In this document: one piece after another, positions 14,728-22,492 of the stretch
How positions within the stretch are numbered: position 1 is the stretch's first letter
Layout: every line of letters starts with the position of its first letter
Assembly: GCA_036745875.1 (NCBI GenBank)
Contig: DAIOFH010000053.1
Coordinates: forward strand, 1 to 25,169
Direction: 5' to 3'
Length of the DNA: 25,169 bases
Source of the DNA: DAIOFH01 sp036745875
GTDB lineage: Bacteria; Planctomycetota; SZUA-567
Program-made: the position numbers and the translations under genes
The notes under the pieces: generated by a model
Databases searched by the model: none
Told to the model about the DNA's origin: nothing
What the model saw: the letters and a program-made list of their open reading frames with translations, nothing else

Positions 14728-15246
14728 ATGAACGACCGTGGATGTGATTGTTGCTGTCAGGCGGCGGAAGCCGACCTGCTGCGGCAAATCGCCGCTTTCG
14801 CGCGCGACAACAAATCGGAGGACTCGCTGATCCAGGTTCTCCATATGGCTCAGGGACTCTATGGGCACCTACCCCTGGAAGTACAGGAAGTGGTCGCCAG
14901 GGAAATGGACCTCCCCCTTGCCAAAGTATCCGGCGTGGTGAGCTTTTACTCCTTCTTCACCTCGCAGCCCCGCGGCAAACACATCATACGCGTCTGCCTC
15001 GGCACCGCCTGCTACGTCAGGGGAGGCAAGAAAATCGTCGAAACCCTCGGCAAAACCCTCGGCGTCAAGGTCGGAGAAACGACCAAGGACCGCACCTTCA
15101 CCCTCGAAGTCGCGCGCTGCATCGGCGCCTGCGGCCTTGCCCCCGCCATGTCCATAGACGATGTCGTCTACAAACAGGTCGCCCCTGACAAATTGGACCA
15201 GATTCTCGAACGCTACTACGACGAGGAGGCCGTGACCAATGTCTAG
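14728..15246 (+). CDS. hydC: NuoE-like [2Fe-2S] subunit of multimeric [FeFe] hydrogenase
   Basis: HydC-type subunits carry a thioredoxin-like [2Fe-2S] cluster and pass electrons within bifurcating or NAD(P)-linked hydrogenases. The ligands are CLGTAC (Cys90, Cys95) and CIGAC (Cys131, Cys135), spaced as in NuoE. The preceding helical region (SEDSLIQVLHMAQGLYGHLP, then VSGVVSFYSFF) is typical. The length is 172 aa. The frame opens earlier, but ATG 14728 has AGGAAAGGG upstream at 14712-14720, and the family N-terminus begins about here. Unusually, residues 6-10 are CDCCC, a cysteine cluster that could bind metal. The stop overlaps hydB by eight bases, so the two are translationally coupled. Cytoplasmic. 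Confidence 0.94.
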   Translation: MNDRGCDCCCQAAEADLLRQIAAFARDNKSEDSLIQVLHMAQGLYGHLPLEVQEVVAREMDLPLAKVSGVVSFYSFFTSQPRGKHIIRVCLGTACYVRGGKKIVETLGKTLGVKVGETTKDRTFTLEVARCIGACGLAPAMSIDDVVYKQVAPDKLDQILERYYDEEAVTNV

Positions 15247-18200
15247 ACAAATTCATGACCCCGAAGCCCTGGCTGCGGTGGCTGCCGAATACAAGGCCAA
15301 TCAGCAAAAATTCAAGTGGGAAATACTCGTCTGCGGCGGCGCGGGATGCGTGTCGTCCGGTTGCGGCGCGGTCCGGGACGCCCTCGCCGCCGCCGTCTCC
15401 GCCGAAGGCATCGAAAACGATGTCCGCATAACGGTCACCGGCTGCATGGGGCTCTGCGCCGCCGGTCCCGTCATGCTGGTGCAGCCGGGTGAAATATTCT
15501 ACACCGCCATGACCCCCGAAAAGGCGATGGAAGTGGCCGGCCGCCACCTCGTCGGCGGCAATGTGGTTGAGCAGTACACCTATTACGACAACGAGACGGA
15601 ACGCTATATCCCCAAACTCTCGGATATCGGCTTTTTCGCGGAACAAGTGAAAATCGCCCTCAGGAATTGCGGCAGCATGGAATTCGCCTCCATGGACGCG
15701 TATATCGCCCGTGACGGTTACCGGGCCGCTGCCAAGGCGTTCGCCGCCGGCTCCGGCCAGGCGGTGGTCGACACGGTCAAGGCGTCCGGCCTTCGCGGCC
15801 GTGGAGGCGCAGGCTTCCCCACCGGCATCAAATGGCAGGCCGCGCACGACCAGACGAGCGACCAGAAATACATCGTCTGCAACGCCGACGAAGGCGATCC
15901 GGGCGCGTTTATGGACCGTTCCATACTCGAGGGCGATCCGCACTCGATCATCGAAGGCATGATCATCGGCGGCTACGCCATCGGCGCGACGAAAGGTTAT
16001 GTCTACGTCAGGGCCGAGTATCCGCTGGCGATTGAACGGCTTTCCGCCGCCATGAGCCAGGCTCGTGAAGCGGGACTCCTGGGTAAAAACATCCTGGAGA
16101 GCGGCTTTGGTTTTGACCTGGAAATTCGCATCGGCGCGGGCGCGTTCGTCTGCGGCGAAGAGACCTCTCTCCTGGCCTCGATCGAAGGGGAACGCGGCGA
16201 GCCGCGGCAAAAGCCTCCCTTCCCCTTCGAGAAGGGCCTTTTCGGCAAGCCGACCATCATCAACAATGTCGAAACGCTGGCGAACATCGCCCCCATCGTC
16301 CTGAACGGTGCGGAGTGGTACCGCGGCTTCGGCACGGAGAAAAGCGCCGGCACCAAGGTCTTCGCCCTTGCCGGGCACATCGCCAACACGGGCATTATCG
16401 AAGTGCCGATGGGCATCCCCCTCGGGGACATCATTTACAGGATCGGCGGCGGCCTCAAGGGCGGCAAGAAATTCAAGGCCATCCAGTCCGGCGGGCCCTC
16501 CGGCGGCTGTCTCACCACCGCGCACCTGAACACGCCGGTGGATTACGAAAACCTGGCCGAGCAGGGCGCGATCATGGGCTCCGGCGGCCTCGTCGTCATG
16601 AGCGAAGACACCTGCATGGTGGATACCGCCCGTTACTTCATGGACTTTATCCGCGATGAAAGCTGCGGCAAGTGCCTGCCGTGCCGCGTCGGCACCAAGC
16701 GCATGCTGGAGATCCTCGAAGGACTTACCGAAGGCCGCGGCAAGGAAGGCGACATCGAGCTACTGGAAGAACTGGCAGAGACCCTGAAGCAAACCGCGAT
16801 GTGCGGCCTTGGCCAAACCGCCCCGAATCCGGTTCTCAGCACCATCCGCTACTTCCGGGACGAATACGAAGGCCATATCCACGATAAGCACTGCGTCGCC
16901 GGGGTCTGTGCGGAACTACAGACTTCCCCCTGCCGCAACGCCTGTCCCGCGAACGTCTTTATCCCCGGATATATGGCCCTGGCGGCCAAGGGCATGTTGA
17001 GCGAAGCCTACCAGCTGATTCGGCAGGAAAATCCGTTCCCCGCCGTCTGCGGGCGTGTCTGCACCCACCCGTGCGAGGCGCACTGCCGTCGCTCGCAGGT
17101 TGACGAAGCCTTGTCAATCTGTGCGGTCAAACGCTTTATCGGCGACCACGCGCTCCGTGACGATTACCATGTGCCGATGGTGGAATGCCTGCCGCCGACG
17201 GGAAAACGCATCGCGGTCATCGGGTCCGGCCCGTCCGGCCTGTCCTGCGCCTACTACCTCGCCAACAACGGCCACCAGGTCGATGTCTACGAGGCTGAAC
17301 AAATGCCGGGCGGCGCGATGTACTGGGCCATCCCCGAGTTCCGCCTGCCGAAATCCGTCCTTGCCAAGGAAATCCGCGCCATCACCGCGGCGGGGGTGAA
17401 AATGCACCTCGGCACCAAGGTCGGCGTCGACATCCCCTTCGGCGAACTGCGCCAGAACCATGACGCCGTCTACATCGCTGTCGGTTCGCAAAAATCGCGC
17501 CTCATGAACATCCCCGGCGAAGACCTTCCCGGAGTCGAAAGCGGGCTGTCGTTCCTGCGCCGCATCAGCCTCACCGACGACAAGAGCGTCCCCGAGCGGC
17601 TTGTCGTCGTCGGCGGCGGCAGCACGGCGATGGATGTCGCGCGAACTGCGCTCCGTCTCGGCACCAAGGAAGTGACCGTCGTCTACCGCCGCACCGAGGC
17701 GCAGATGTCCGCATCCAGGGAGGAGATCGACGACGCCAGGGAAGAAGGCGTCAAGATCATCACCCTTGCTTCGCCCGAGGAAGTCGTCGGCAACGGCAAG
17801 GTGACGGGCATCCGTTTCCTCAAGCGTGAGATGAGCGATTTCGGTTCCGACGGCCGCCGTCGCAGCGTGCCGGTCAAAGGCAGCGAGTTCGTCATTTCCT
17901 GCGACGGCGTCGTCGCCGCCATCAACCAGGACGTCGACACCGCGTTTTACCAGAGTTCGAACATCAGCCTCAACGAAAAGGGCGCCCTGGAAATCGACCG
18001 CTTCACTTCCGCCACCTCGGAAAAGGGCGTCTTCGCCGGCGGTGATATTTCGCAATGGGCGTCCAACGTCGTCATCAACGCCATCGCCGACGGCAAGCGC
18101 GCCGCCACGAACATTGACAAGTTCCTCGGCGGCAGCGGCCAATTGAACAAAGGGAAGTTCTTCGACATCACCCTCAGCCAGGACACGGAAGTCACCGAGC

Positions 18201-18343
18201 CCCACCGGCGCTTCCCCATGCGCAAGATCCCGGTCAAAGACAGGATCGACAATTTCCAGGAAGTCGAACTCGGTTTCCACAAACTCGACGCCCTCGCGGA
18301 AACGCTCCGCTGCCTGCACTGCGAAAGGAGGTTTGATCAATGA
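15239..18343 (+). CDS. hydB: HydB fusion: NuoF-like NADH/FMN subunit joined to a GltD/NfnB-like NAD(P)H/FAD module
   Basis: Domain order in 1034 residues: thioredoxin-like [2Fe-2S] domain (Cys32, Cys37, then VTGCMGLC near 66-73); NuoF FMN/NADH domain (GLRGRGGAGFPTG near 183, NADEGDPGAF near 215); SLBB and the NuoF [4Fe-4S] motif SCGKCLPCR near 475; then HCVAGVC near 551. At this point ordinary HydB has a two-cluster ferredoxin domain. Here SPCRNACPANVFIPGYMALA (about 563-582) begins a GltD-like module: CGRVCTHPCEAHCRR, FAD motif VIGSGPSGLSCAYYLA near 660, NAD(P)H motif VVGGGSTAMDVARTA near 790, VVYRRTEAQMSA, and GVFAGGDI. The two nucleotide sites suggest NADH at the NuoF half and NADPH at the GltD half. 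It overlaps hydC by eight bases and hydA by four. Single continuous frame. The domain calls are firm; the electron route is inferred. Confidence 0.92.
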   Translation: MSRQIHDPEALAAVAAEYKANQQKFKWEILVCGGAGCVSSGCGAVRDALAAAVSAEGIENDVRITVTGCMGLCAAGPVMLVQPGEIFYTAMTPEKAMEVAGRHLVGGNVVEQYTYYDNETERYIPKLSDIGFFAEQVKIALRNCGSMEFASMDAYIARDGYRAAAKAFAAGSGQAVVDTVKASGLRGRGGAGFPTGIKWQAAHDQTSDQKYIVCNADEGDPGAFMDRSILEGDPHSIIEGMIIGGYAIGATKGYVYVRAEYPLAIERLSAAMSQAREAGLLGKNILESGFGFDLEIRIGAGAFVCGEETSLLASIEGERGEPRQKPPFPFEKGLFGKPTIINNVETLANIAPIVLNGAEWYRGFGTEKSAGTKVFALAGHIANTGIIEVPMGIPLGDIIYRIGGGLKGGKKFKAIQSGGPSGGCLTTAHLNTPVDYENLAEQGAIMGSGGLVVMSEDTCMVDTARYFMDFIRDESCGKCLPCRVGTKRMLEILEGLTEGRGKEGDIELLEELAETLKQTAMCGLGQTAPNPVLSTIRYFRDEYEGHIHDKHCVAGVCAELQTSPCRNACPANVFIPGYMALAAKGMLSEAYQLIRQENPFPAVCGRVCTHPCEAHCRRSQVDEALSICAVKRFIGDHALRDDYHVPMVECLPPTGKRIAVIGSGPSGLSCAYYLANNGHQVDVYEAEQMPGGAMYWAIPEFRLPKSVLAKEIRAITAAGVKMHLGTKVGVDIPFGELRQNHDAVYIAVGSQKSRLMNIPGEDLPGVESGLSFLRRISLTDDKSVPERLVVVGGGSTAMDVARTALRLGTKEVTVVYRRTEAQMSASREEIDDAREEGVKIITLASPEEVVGNGKVTGIRFLKREMSDFGSDGRRRSVPVKGSEFVISCDGVVAAINQDVDTAFYQSSNISLNEKGALEIDRFTSATSEKGVFAGGDISQWASNVVINAIADGKRAATNIDKFLGGSGQLNKGKFFDITLSQDTEVTEPHRRFPMRKIPVKDRIDNFQEVELGFHKLDALAETLRCLHCERRFDQ

Positions 18344-20133
18344 ATATCACGATTAACGGGAAAAAACTGGAAGCCGCCGAAGGGCGCACCATCCTTGAAG
18401 TCGCCAGCCAAAACGGCATCCATATCCCGAACCTCTGCAGGCTTGAAGGCGTCCACGCCTGCGGTTCCTGCCGGATCTGCGTCGTCGAAGTCGACGGCAT
18501 GCGCAACCTCCAGGCCTCCTGCGTCGTCAAGGCGCGCGACGGCATGGTGGTCAAGACCAATTCCGCGAAAGTCCGCGCCGCCCGGAAGGTGCTGTACGAA
18601 CTTATGCTTTCCGACCACCCGAAGGACTGCCTCTCCTGTCTCAGGAGCGGGTCCTGCGAACTCCAGGCCCTGGGCGAAGAACTCGGCGTCGGCGAATCCC
18701 GCTTGGCGGGTGAAATGTCCGAACGTAATACCGACATCTCGCCGTCGGTCACCAGGGACACCGGCAAGTGCATTCTTTGCCGCCGCTGCGTCACCGTCTG
18801 CGGCGAAGTGCAGAAGGTCGGGGCGATTTCCATGCAAAACCGCGGATTCGACACCGTCATCAGCCCGAGCCTCGGCCTGCCCCTGGACAGCACCGCCTGC
18901 GCCATGTGCGGGCAGTGCGTCAGCGCCTGTCCCACCGGCGCGCTGTCGGAGACGGATCACTTGAAACCGGTATGGCGGGCTTTACAGGACCCGGAGAAGC
19001 GGGTCGTCGTCCAGGTCGCGCCGGCCGTTCGCGCCGCCCTCGGTGAAGAGTTCGGCCTGCCGACAGGATCGCGGGTTACAGGGAAAATCGCCTCCGCCCT
19101 GCATGAAATCGGTTTTGACGACGTCTTTGACACCAACTTCGCGGCCGACCTCACAATCATCGAGGAAGGGACGGAGCTTCTTGGACGCTTGGAAGCGGCA
19201 CTCGCGGGAAAGGCAGGGAGCTCCGTTTTGCCAATGATCACCAGTTGCTCCCCCGGCTGGATCAAGCACATCGAGCACGCCTTCCCCGGCGAACTCGACC
19301 ATCTTTCCACCTGCAAGTCGCCCCATACCATGATGGGCGCGCTGGTGAAGAGCTTCTACGCCAACCGCATCGGCGTCGACCCGAAGGATATGTTTGTCGT
19401 CTCCATCATGCCCTGCACGGCGAAGAAATACGAAATCCAGCGCCCGGAAATGGAGGTGGAAGGGCGTCGTGACGTCGACGCGGTCCTTACGACCCGCGAA
19501 CTTGCGAAGATGATCCGCCAGGCGGGCATCGATTTCGTCAATCTCGAGGACGGCGAATTCGACAAGCCCCTTGGCCTGTCGACGGGTGCGGCCGACATCT
19601 TCGGCGTCACCGGCGGCGTGATGGAAGCGGCGCTCCGCACCGTGTATGAACTGGTGACCGGCCGCGAACTGCCTTTTGACGGGCTGCACGTCACGCCGAT
19701 CGTCGGCCTGGAGCAGGTCAAGAAGGCCTCCGTGACCATCACGGACACTGTCCCCGCCTTCAAGCACCTGGAGGGGGTGACTGTCAACATCGCGGTGACG
19801 AGCGGCCTGGAAGGGGCGAGCATCCTGATGGACGAGGTGGCGGCTGGGACAAGCCCGTACCACTTTATCGAAGTCATGGGCTGTCCCGGCGGCTGCATCA
19901 ACGGCGGCGGCCAGCCGAGGAACCGGGAACCCGGCTACCGGGAAAAACGAGCGTCGGCGCTCTATACCGAGGACGAAAGCAAGAAAATGCGCAAGAGCCA
20001 CGAAAACCCGGACATCACCGCGCTCTACGAAACGTTCCTCAAGGAGGCCAACGGCCACCTGTCACACAAGCTGTTGCATACCCATTACACGCCGAGGGGA
20101 AAATATTCCACGGCGGCGGGGAAAACGCTATAA
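18340..20133 (+). CDS. hydA: [FeFe] hydrogenase catalytic subunit
   Basis: HydA reduces protons or oxidises H2 at the H-cluster. It has the full modular chain: plant-type [2Fe-2S] domain (CRLEGVHACGSCRIC), a His/Cys [4Fe-4S] site (HPKDCLSC, SGSC), two [4Fe-4S] motifs (CILCRRCVTVC and CAMCGQCVSACP), then the catalytic domain. H-cluster ligands are Cys303 (TSCSPGW), Cys359 (MPCTAKKYE), and Cys515 and Cys519 (MGCPGGCINGGGQP). The residue after Cys303 is Ser304, where single-subunit hydrogenases have a proton-relay Cys. There is no C-terminal [2Fe-2S] extension of the Thermotoga type. The ATG overlaps the hydB stop (ATGA), with AAAGGAGG upstream. No maturation genes (hydE, hydF, hydG) are in the window. 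Cytoplasmic, since no signal peptide is present. Confidence 0.97.
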   Translation: MNITINGKKLEAAEGRTILEVASQNGIHIPNLCRLEGVHACGSCRICVVEVDGMRNLQASCVVKARDGMVVKTNSAKVRAARKVLYELMLSDHPKDCLSCLRSGSCELQALGEELGVGESRLAGEMSERNTDISPSVTRDTGKCILCRRCVTVCGEVQKVGAISMQNRGFDTVISPSLGLPLDSTACAMCGQCVSACPTGALSETDHLKPVWRALQDPEKRVVVQVAPAVRAALGEEFGLPTGSRVTGKIASALHEIGFDDVFDTNFAADLTIIEEGTELLGRLEAALAGKAGSSVLPMITSCSPGWIKHIEHAFPGELDHLSTCKSPHTMMGALVKSFYANRIGVDPKDMFVVSIMPCTAKKYEIQRPEMEVEGRRDVDAVLTTRELAKMIRQAGIDFVNLEDGEFDKPLGLSTGAADIFGVTGGVMEAALRTVYELVTGRELPFDGLHVTPIVGLEQVKKASVTITDTVPAFKHLEGVTVNIAVTSGLEGASILMDEVAAGTSPYHFIEVMGCPGGCINGGGQPRNREPGYREKRASALYTEDESKKMRKSHENPDITALYETFLKEANGHLSHKLLHTHYTPRGKYSTAAGKTL

Positions 20134-20163
20134 TACGTTTTCTCGGTACTGGTTGTTTTGTCC

Positions 20164-20196
20164 AGGAAGCGGTTCCTTCGGGAGCCGCTTCCTTTT
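20164..20196 (+). terminator. Rho-independent terminator of the hyd operon
   Basis: A 13-bp stem (one T-G wobble) closes on a TTCG tetraloop (20177-20180) and ends in TTTT. It begins 30 bases after the hydA stop and lies before the transporter start, so the operon ends with hydA. Confidence 0.93.
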
Positions 20197-20215
20197 ATTG
20201 CGAACGGGATTCGTG

Positions 20216-21136
20216 ATGGCGGGGAACAAGAAACTGCAGGCGGACCTGATCCTGCTGTTGGCGGCTTTTTTGTGGGGAACGACGTTTATCTTCCAGCGGC
20301 AGGCGATGGACAACCTGTCGCCGTTCGCCTACACGGGCGTCCGTTTCCTTCTCGCCACTCTGGTGCTTTTGCCGCTGGCGTTTTTCCGTGTCCGGCGGGC
20401 GAGGCGGGAAAACGGCCTGCGGAAAGTCGCGGGATTGTGGGTCTGCGGTTGCCTTGGCGCAGGGTTGTTCCTTTTTGTCGGCATGACGTTCCAGCAATAC
20501 GGGTTGGTGTGGACCACCGCCGGCAAGGCGGGGTTCATCACCAGCCTGTATGTGGTGATCGTGCCGCTCCTCCTCCTGGTCGCGGGGCGGGGCATCCAGT
20601 TTGGTGAAATCGTCGGCGCGATACTGGCGGCCGTCGGTCTGTATCTTCTGAGTTTTACCGATTCCTTTTCCCTTTCCCGTGGCGATTTCCTGGTGCTTGT
20701 CGGCGCGTTTGTCTGGGCGGGGCATGTGCTGTTCATCGGCTGGGTGTCGCCGAAGGTGGATCCCGTCGTCATCGGCACGGGCCAGGCGCTGGTTTGCGGC
20801 GTTCTCGGGTTATGCGGCGCGGCTGTGCTTGGGGAATTGCCGACGTTGGCGGCGATCCAGGCGTCGTGGCTTGACATCGTCTGGGGCGGCGTATTGTCGG
20901 TGGCTGTCGGTTTTACCCTGCAGGTGGCCGGGCAGCGTCATGCCGGTCCGGCGGCGGCGGCGATTATATTGCAGATGGAGGCGGTGATCGCGGCGTTGAC
21001 GGGCTGGGTGGTTCTTGGCGAATCGATGACGACAAAGATGATCTGTGGCGCGGTGGTGATGCTCACGGGTTTTTTATTGAGCCAGTTGTGGCCGATTTTG
21101 ATGAAGGGGAGGAAAGGGATTACCCCTGGACCCTGA
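20216..21136 (+). CDS. EamA/DMT family transporter
   Basis: This is an inner-membrane permease of the drug/metabolite transporter superfamily, with ten predicted helices in two EamA halves of five. The first half starts with LILLLAAFLWGTTFIFQRQA, and the second with LVLVGAFVWAGHVLFIGWVS. The ending LQMEAVIAALTGWVVLGESM is a typical EamA signature. The length is 306 aa. The frame opens at 20153, but that start would lie upstream of the hyd terminator stem; ATG 20216 (or GTG 20213) is preferred, although its ribosome-binding site is weak. Its 3' end overlaps the convergent unknown gene by 17 bases. Substrates of this family range from amino acids to nucleotides and cannot be predicted here. Confidence 0.9.
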   Translation: MAGNKKLQADLILLLAAFLWGTTFIFQRQAMDNLSPFAYTGVRFLLATLVLLPLAFFRVRRARRENGLRKVAGLWVCGCLGAGLFLFVGMTFQQYGLVWTTAGKAGFITSLYVVIVPLLLLVAGRGIQFGEIVGAILAAVGLYLLSFTDSFSLSRGDFLVLVGAFVWAGHVLFIGWVSPKVDPVVIGTGQALVCGVLGLCGAAVLGELPTLAAIQASWLDIVWGGVLSVAVGFTLQVAGQRHAGPAAAAIILQMEAVIAALTGWVVLGESMTTKMICGAVVMLTGFLLSQLWPILMKGRKGITPGP

Positions 21137-21572
21137 GTTTGTCGATGCCGCTGTATGAGGCCATTTCTTCCCAGCGGCGGAAGAAATTGTCAGTGGACGA
21201 GGTTTGCTTGACCGGTTCACTGTCGAAGAAGTTGGCGATCGCTTTGTTGACGCCGAGTCCGCCAAGGTCGTCGGCGACGCGTGTGACCGGAGTGGACGGT
21301 TTGCCGCCGATGAGGGAGATGTCCTTGATTTCAGAGTCTGGGCTGACATCGGCCAGGGTAGGCATGACAGCGTTCGCTTCAGCCATTGCCTGTTTGAGGA
21401 CGGCGGCGAAGCTGTCTGTCTCAAAGTAAGACGGACCTTGCATTTCCCTGGGCGCGGAATACTTTTGCGTAGTCCGGTCTATCGTATCCCAGAGGGCCAT
21501 CAGTCCGTCTGCAACACCGCCTATACTCATGAAAATTTTCCACCCGACAATAAAATAACCGGTCATCGGCAC
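21120..21572 (-). CDS. Hypothetical protein, about 150 residues
   Basis: I do not recognise this protein. The N-terminus (about residues 4-22, YFIVGWKIFMSIGGVADGLM) is moderately hydrophobic and could be an amphipathic or membrane-associated helix. The rest is soluble, with mixed charge and a conserved-looking GGLGVNKAIANFFDSEP. A GTG start at 21572 has AAGGAA eight bases upstream; ATG at 21566 is an alternative. Its own promoter is visible just upstream. The 3' end overlaps the convergent transporter gene by 17 bases. Codon use resembles that of its neighbours, so I take it as real, but with moderate certainty. Confidence 0.6.
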   Translation of the reverse strand: MPMTGYFIVGWKIFMSIGGVADGLMALWDTIDRTTQKYSAPREMQGPSYFETDSFAAVLKQAMAEANAVMPTLADVSPDSEIKDISLIGGKPSTPVTRVADDLGGLGVNKAIANFFDSEPVKQTSSTDNFFRRWEEMASYSGIDKLRVQG

Positions 21573-21594
21573 AACGCCGATTCCTTACCCACTT

Positions 21595-21623
21595 ATTGTA
21601 TATTATCGTCGGAATCGGGGCAA
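21595..21623 (-). promoter_or_regulatory. Promoter for the hypothetical gene at 21120-21572
   Basis: On the minus strand TTGCCC (21623-21618), a 17-base spacer and TACAAT (21600-21595) form a fair sigma-70 promoter. Transcription would start near 21588, giving a leader of about 16 bases. An 8-bp inverted repeat CCGATTCC/GGAATCGG (21577-21584 and 21611-21618) spans the promoter and could be an operator. Confidence 0.5.
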
Positions 21624-21709
21624 GCATTCGCCGCTATCGAAATTTTCCGTCGGATTTTGTTCCGGCCAAGGTTGTTTGAAGATTTTCTCAACGCTTCTTT
21701 AGCATACCT

Positions 21710-22156
21710 TTAGCGGTGATCGCCACCCGGAGGAACAAATCCGACCACTTCGCATTCCTCCAAAATAACGGCATCGTTAAGTTCGTCATATCCACGGCAA
21801 ACACCCCGGAGATGCACAAGCTCCGGCGAGTGCTTCGCTAGTTCGAGAACATCGACCTTGGGATCAGAGAAGTAACAGCGTGTATGAGTCACCCGCGCCG
21901 AAAACCTGCGCAGTTCGACATATTGATTGGTGCCGTGGAGGTTGCCACAGGCTGTTATCCAGCCCTCGACCTCGATTGTCTTACCGAAATATTCGTCCTC
22001 TTCGGGAAGGATCGGTTGCGCATAGTAATTGACCAGCCAGTCGATGCTGACCGGGTTGGATTCCCCCGTGAAGGCGGCACACGGGTAAAGAAACGCGGCG
22101 AGGAAAAGACAAAGAGACACGGCAAGCGGCGATTGCATCCTCCTCCCCCTTTTCAT
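21710..22156 (-). CDS. Exported protein, probable OB-fold (tRNA_anti-like) domain
   Basis: The product is 148 residues with a clear signal peptide: MKRGRRM, a hydrophobic stretch about residues 8-22, then a CAAFTGES-type cleavage region. The mature part starts with a helix (VSIDWLVNYYAQPILPEEDEY) and continues with FGKTIEVEGWI and alternating strands (YVELRRFSARVTHTRCYF, LVHLRGVCRGYDE). This recalls small periplasmic OB-fold proteins of the tRNA_anti-like type, which have no settled function. Two cysteines at about CRGYDE and EECEVVG could form a disulfide. The ATG at 22156 overlaps the cupin stop (ATGA); ATG 22138, right after a GGAGGAGG run, is an alternative start. Family assignment is by pattern only. 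Confidence 0.65.
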   Translation of the reverse strand: MKRGRRMQSPLAVSLCLFLAAFLYPCAAFTGESNPVSIDWLVNYYAQPILPEEDEYFGKTIEVEGWITACGNLHGTNQYVELRRFSARVTHTRCYFSDPKVDVLELAKHSPELVHLRGVCRGYDELNDAVILEECEVVGFVPPGGDHR

Positions 22157-22473
22157 CTGGTGAAATGCACCGCCAGCCAGACCGCGTCCGTTGATGTCTC
22201 GGATACGCGGTGGACTTCTCCCGCCGGGATGTACAGCCAATCGCCAGGCAGGAGGCGGGTCGGCGTTGGGTTGTCCTTCTTCTCCAAGGCGGCCTCGCCT
22301 TTCAACAGGACGACCCATTCGTCCGTGTCCTGCGCATACCAAAATCCGGGGGGCGATGCATGCCCCCCGGAGACTATCCGTTCGACTTTGCCGCCCGGAG
22401 GCAAAGCGAGGTTTTCAATTATTTCTCCTGCCGACGGGTCGGGGAGGTTGGCGAAGAAGTTGCCGTGTTCCAT
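22153..22473 (-). CDS. Small cupin-domain protein
   Basis: This 106-residue protein is a single cupin barrel. The first motif region reads GFWYAQDTDEWVVLLKGEAAL and the second PGDWLYIPAGEVHRV, with the metal-binding type His in the second. The first motif has Asp/Glu where classical cupins have His-x-His, so metal binding may be altered. Similar small cupins are common and mostly uncharacterised; sugar-isomerase or sensor roles are guesses. It sits 19 bases after the dehydrogenase and overlaps the exported OB-fold gene by four bases, within the panD operon. The size is typical of stand-alone cupins. Confidence 0.85.
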   Translation of the reverse strand: MEHGNFFANLPDPSAGEIIENLALPPGGKVERIVSGGHASPPGFWYAQDTDEWVVLLKGEAALEKKDNPTPTRLLPGDWLYIPAGEVHRVSETSTDAVWLAVHFTR

Positions 22474-22492
22474 GGTATACCCTCCCGCCCGG

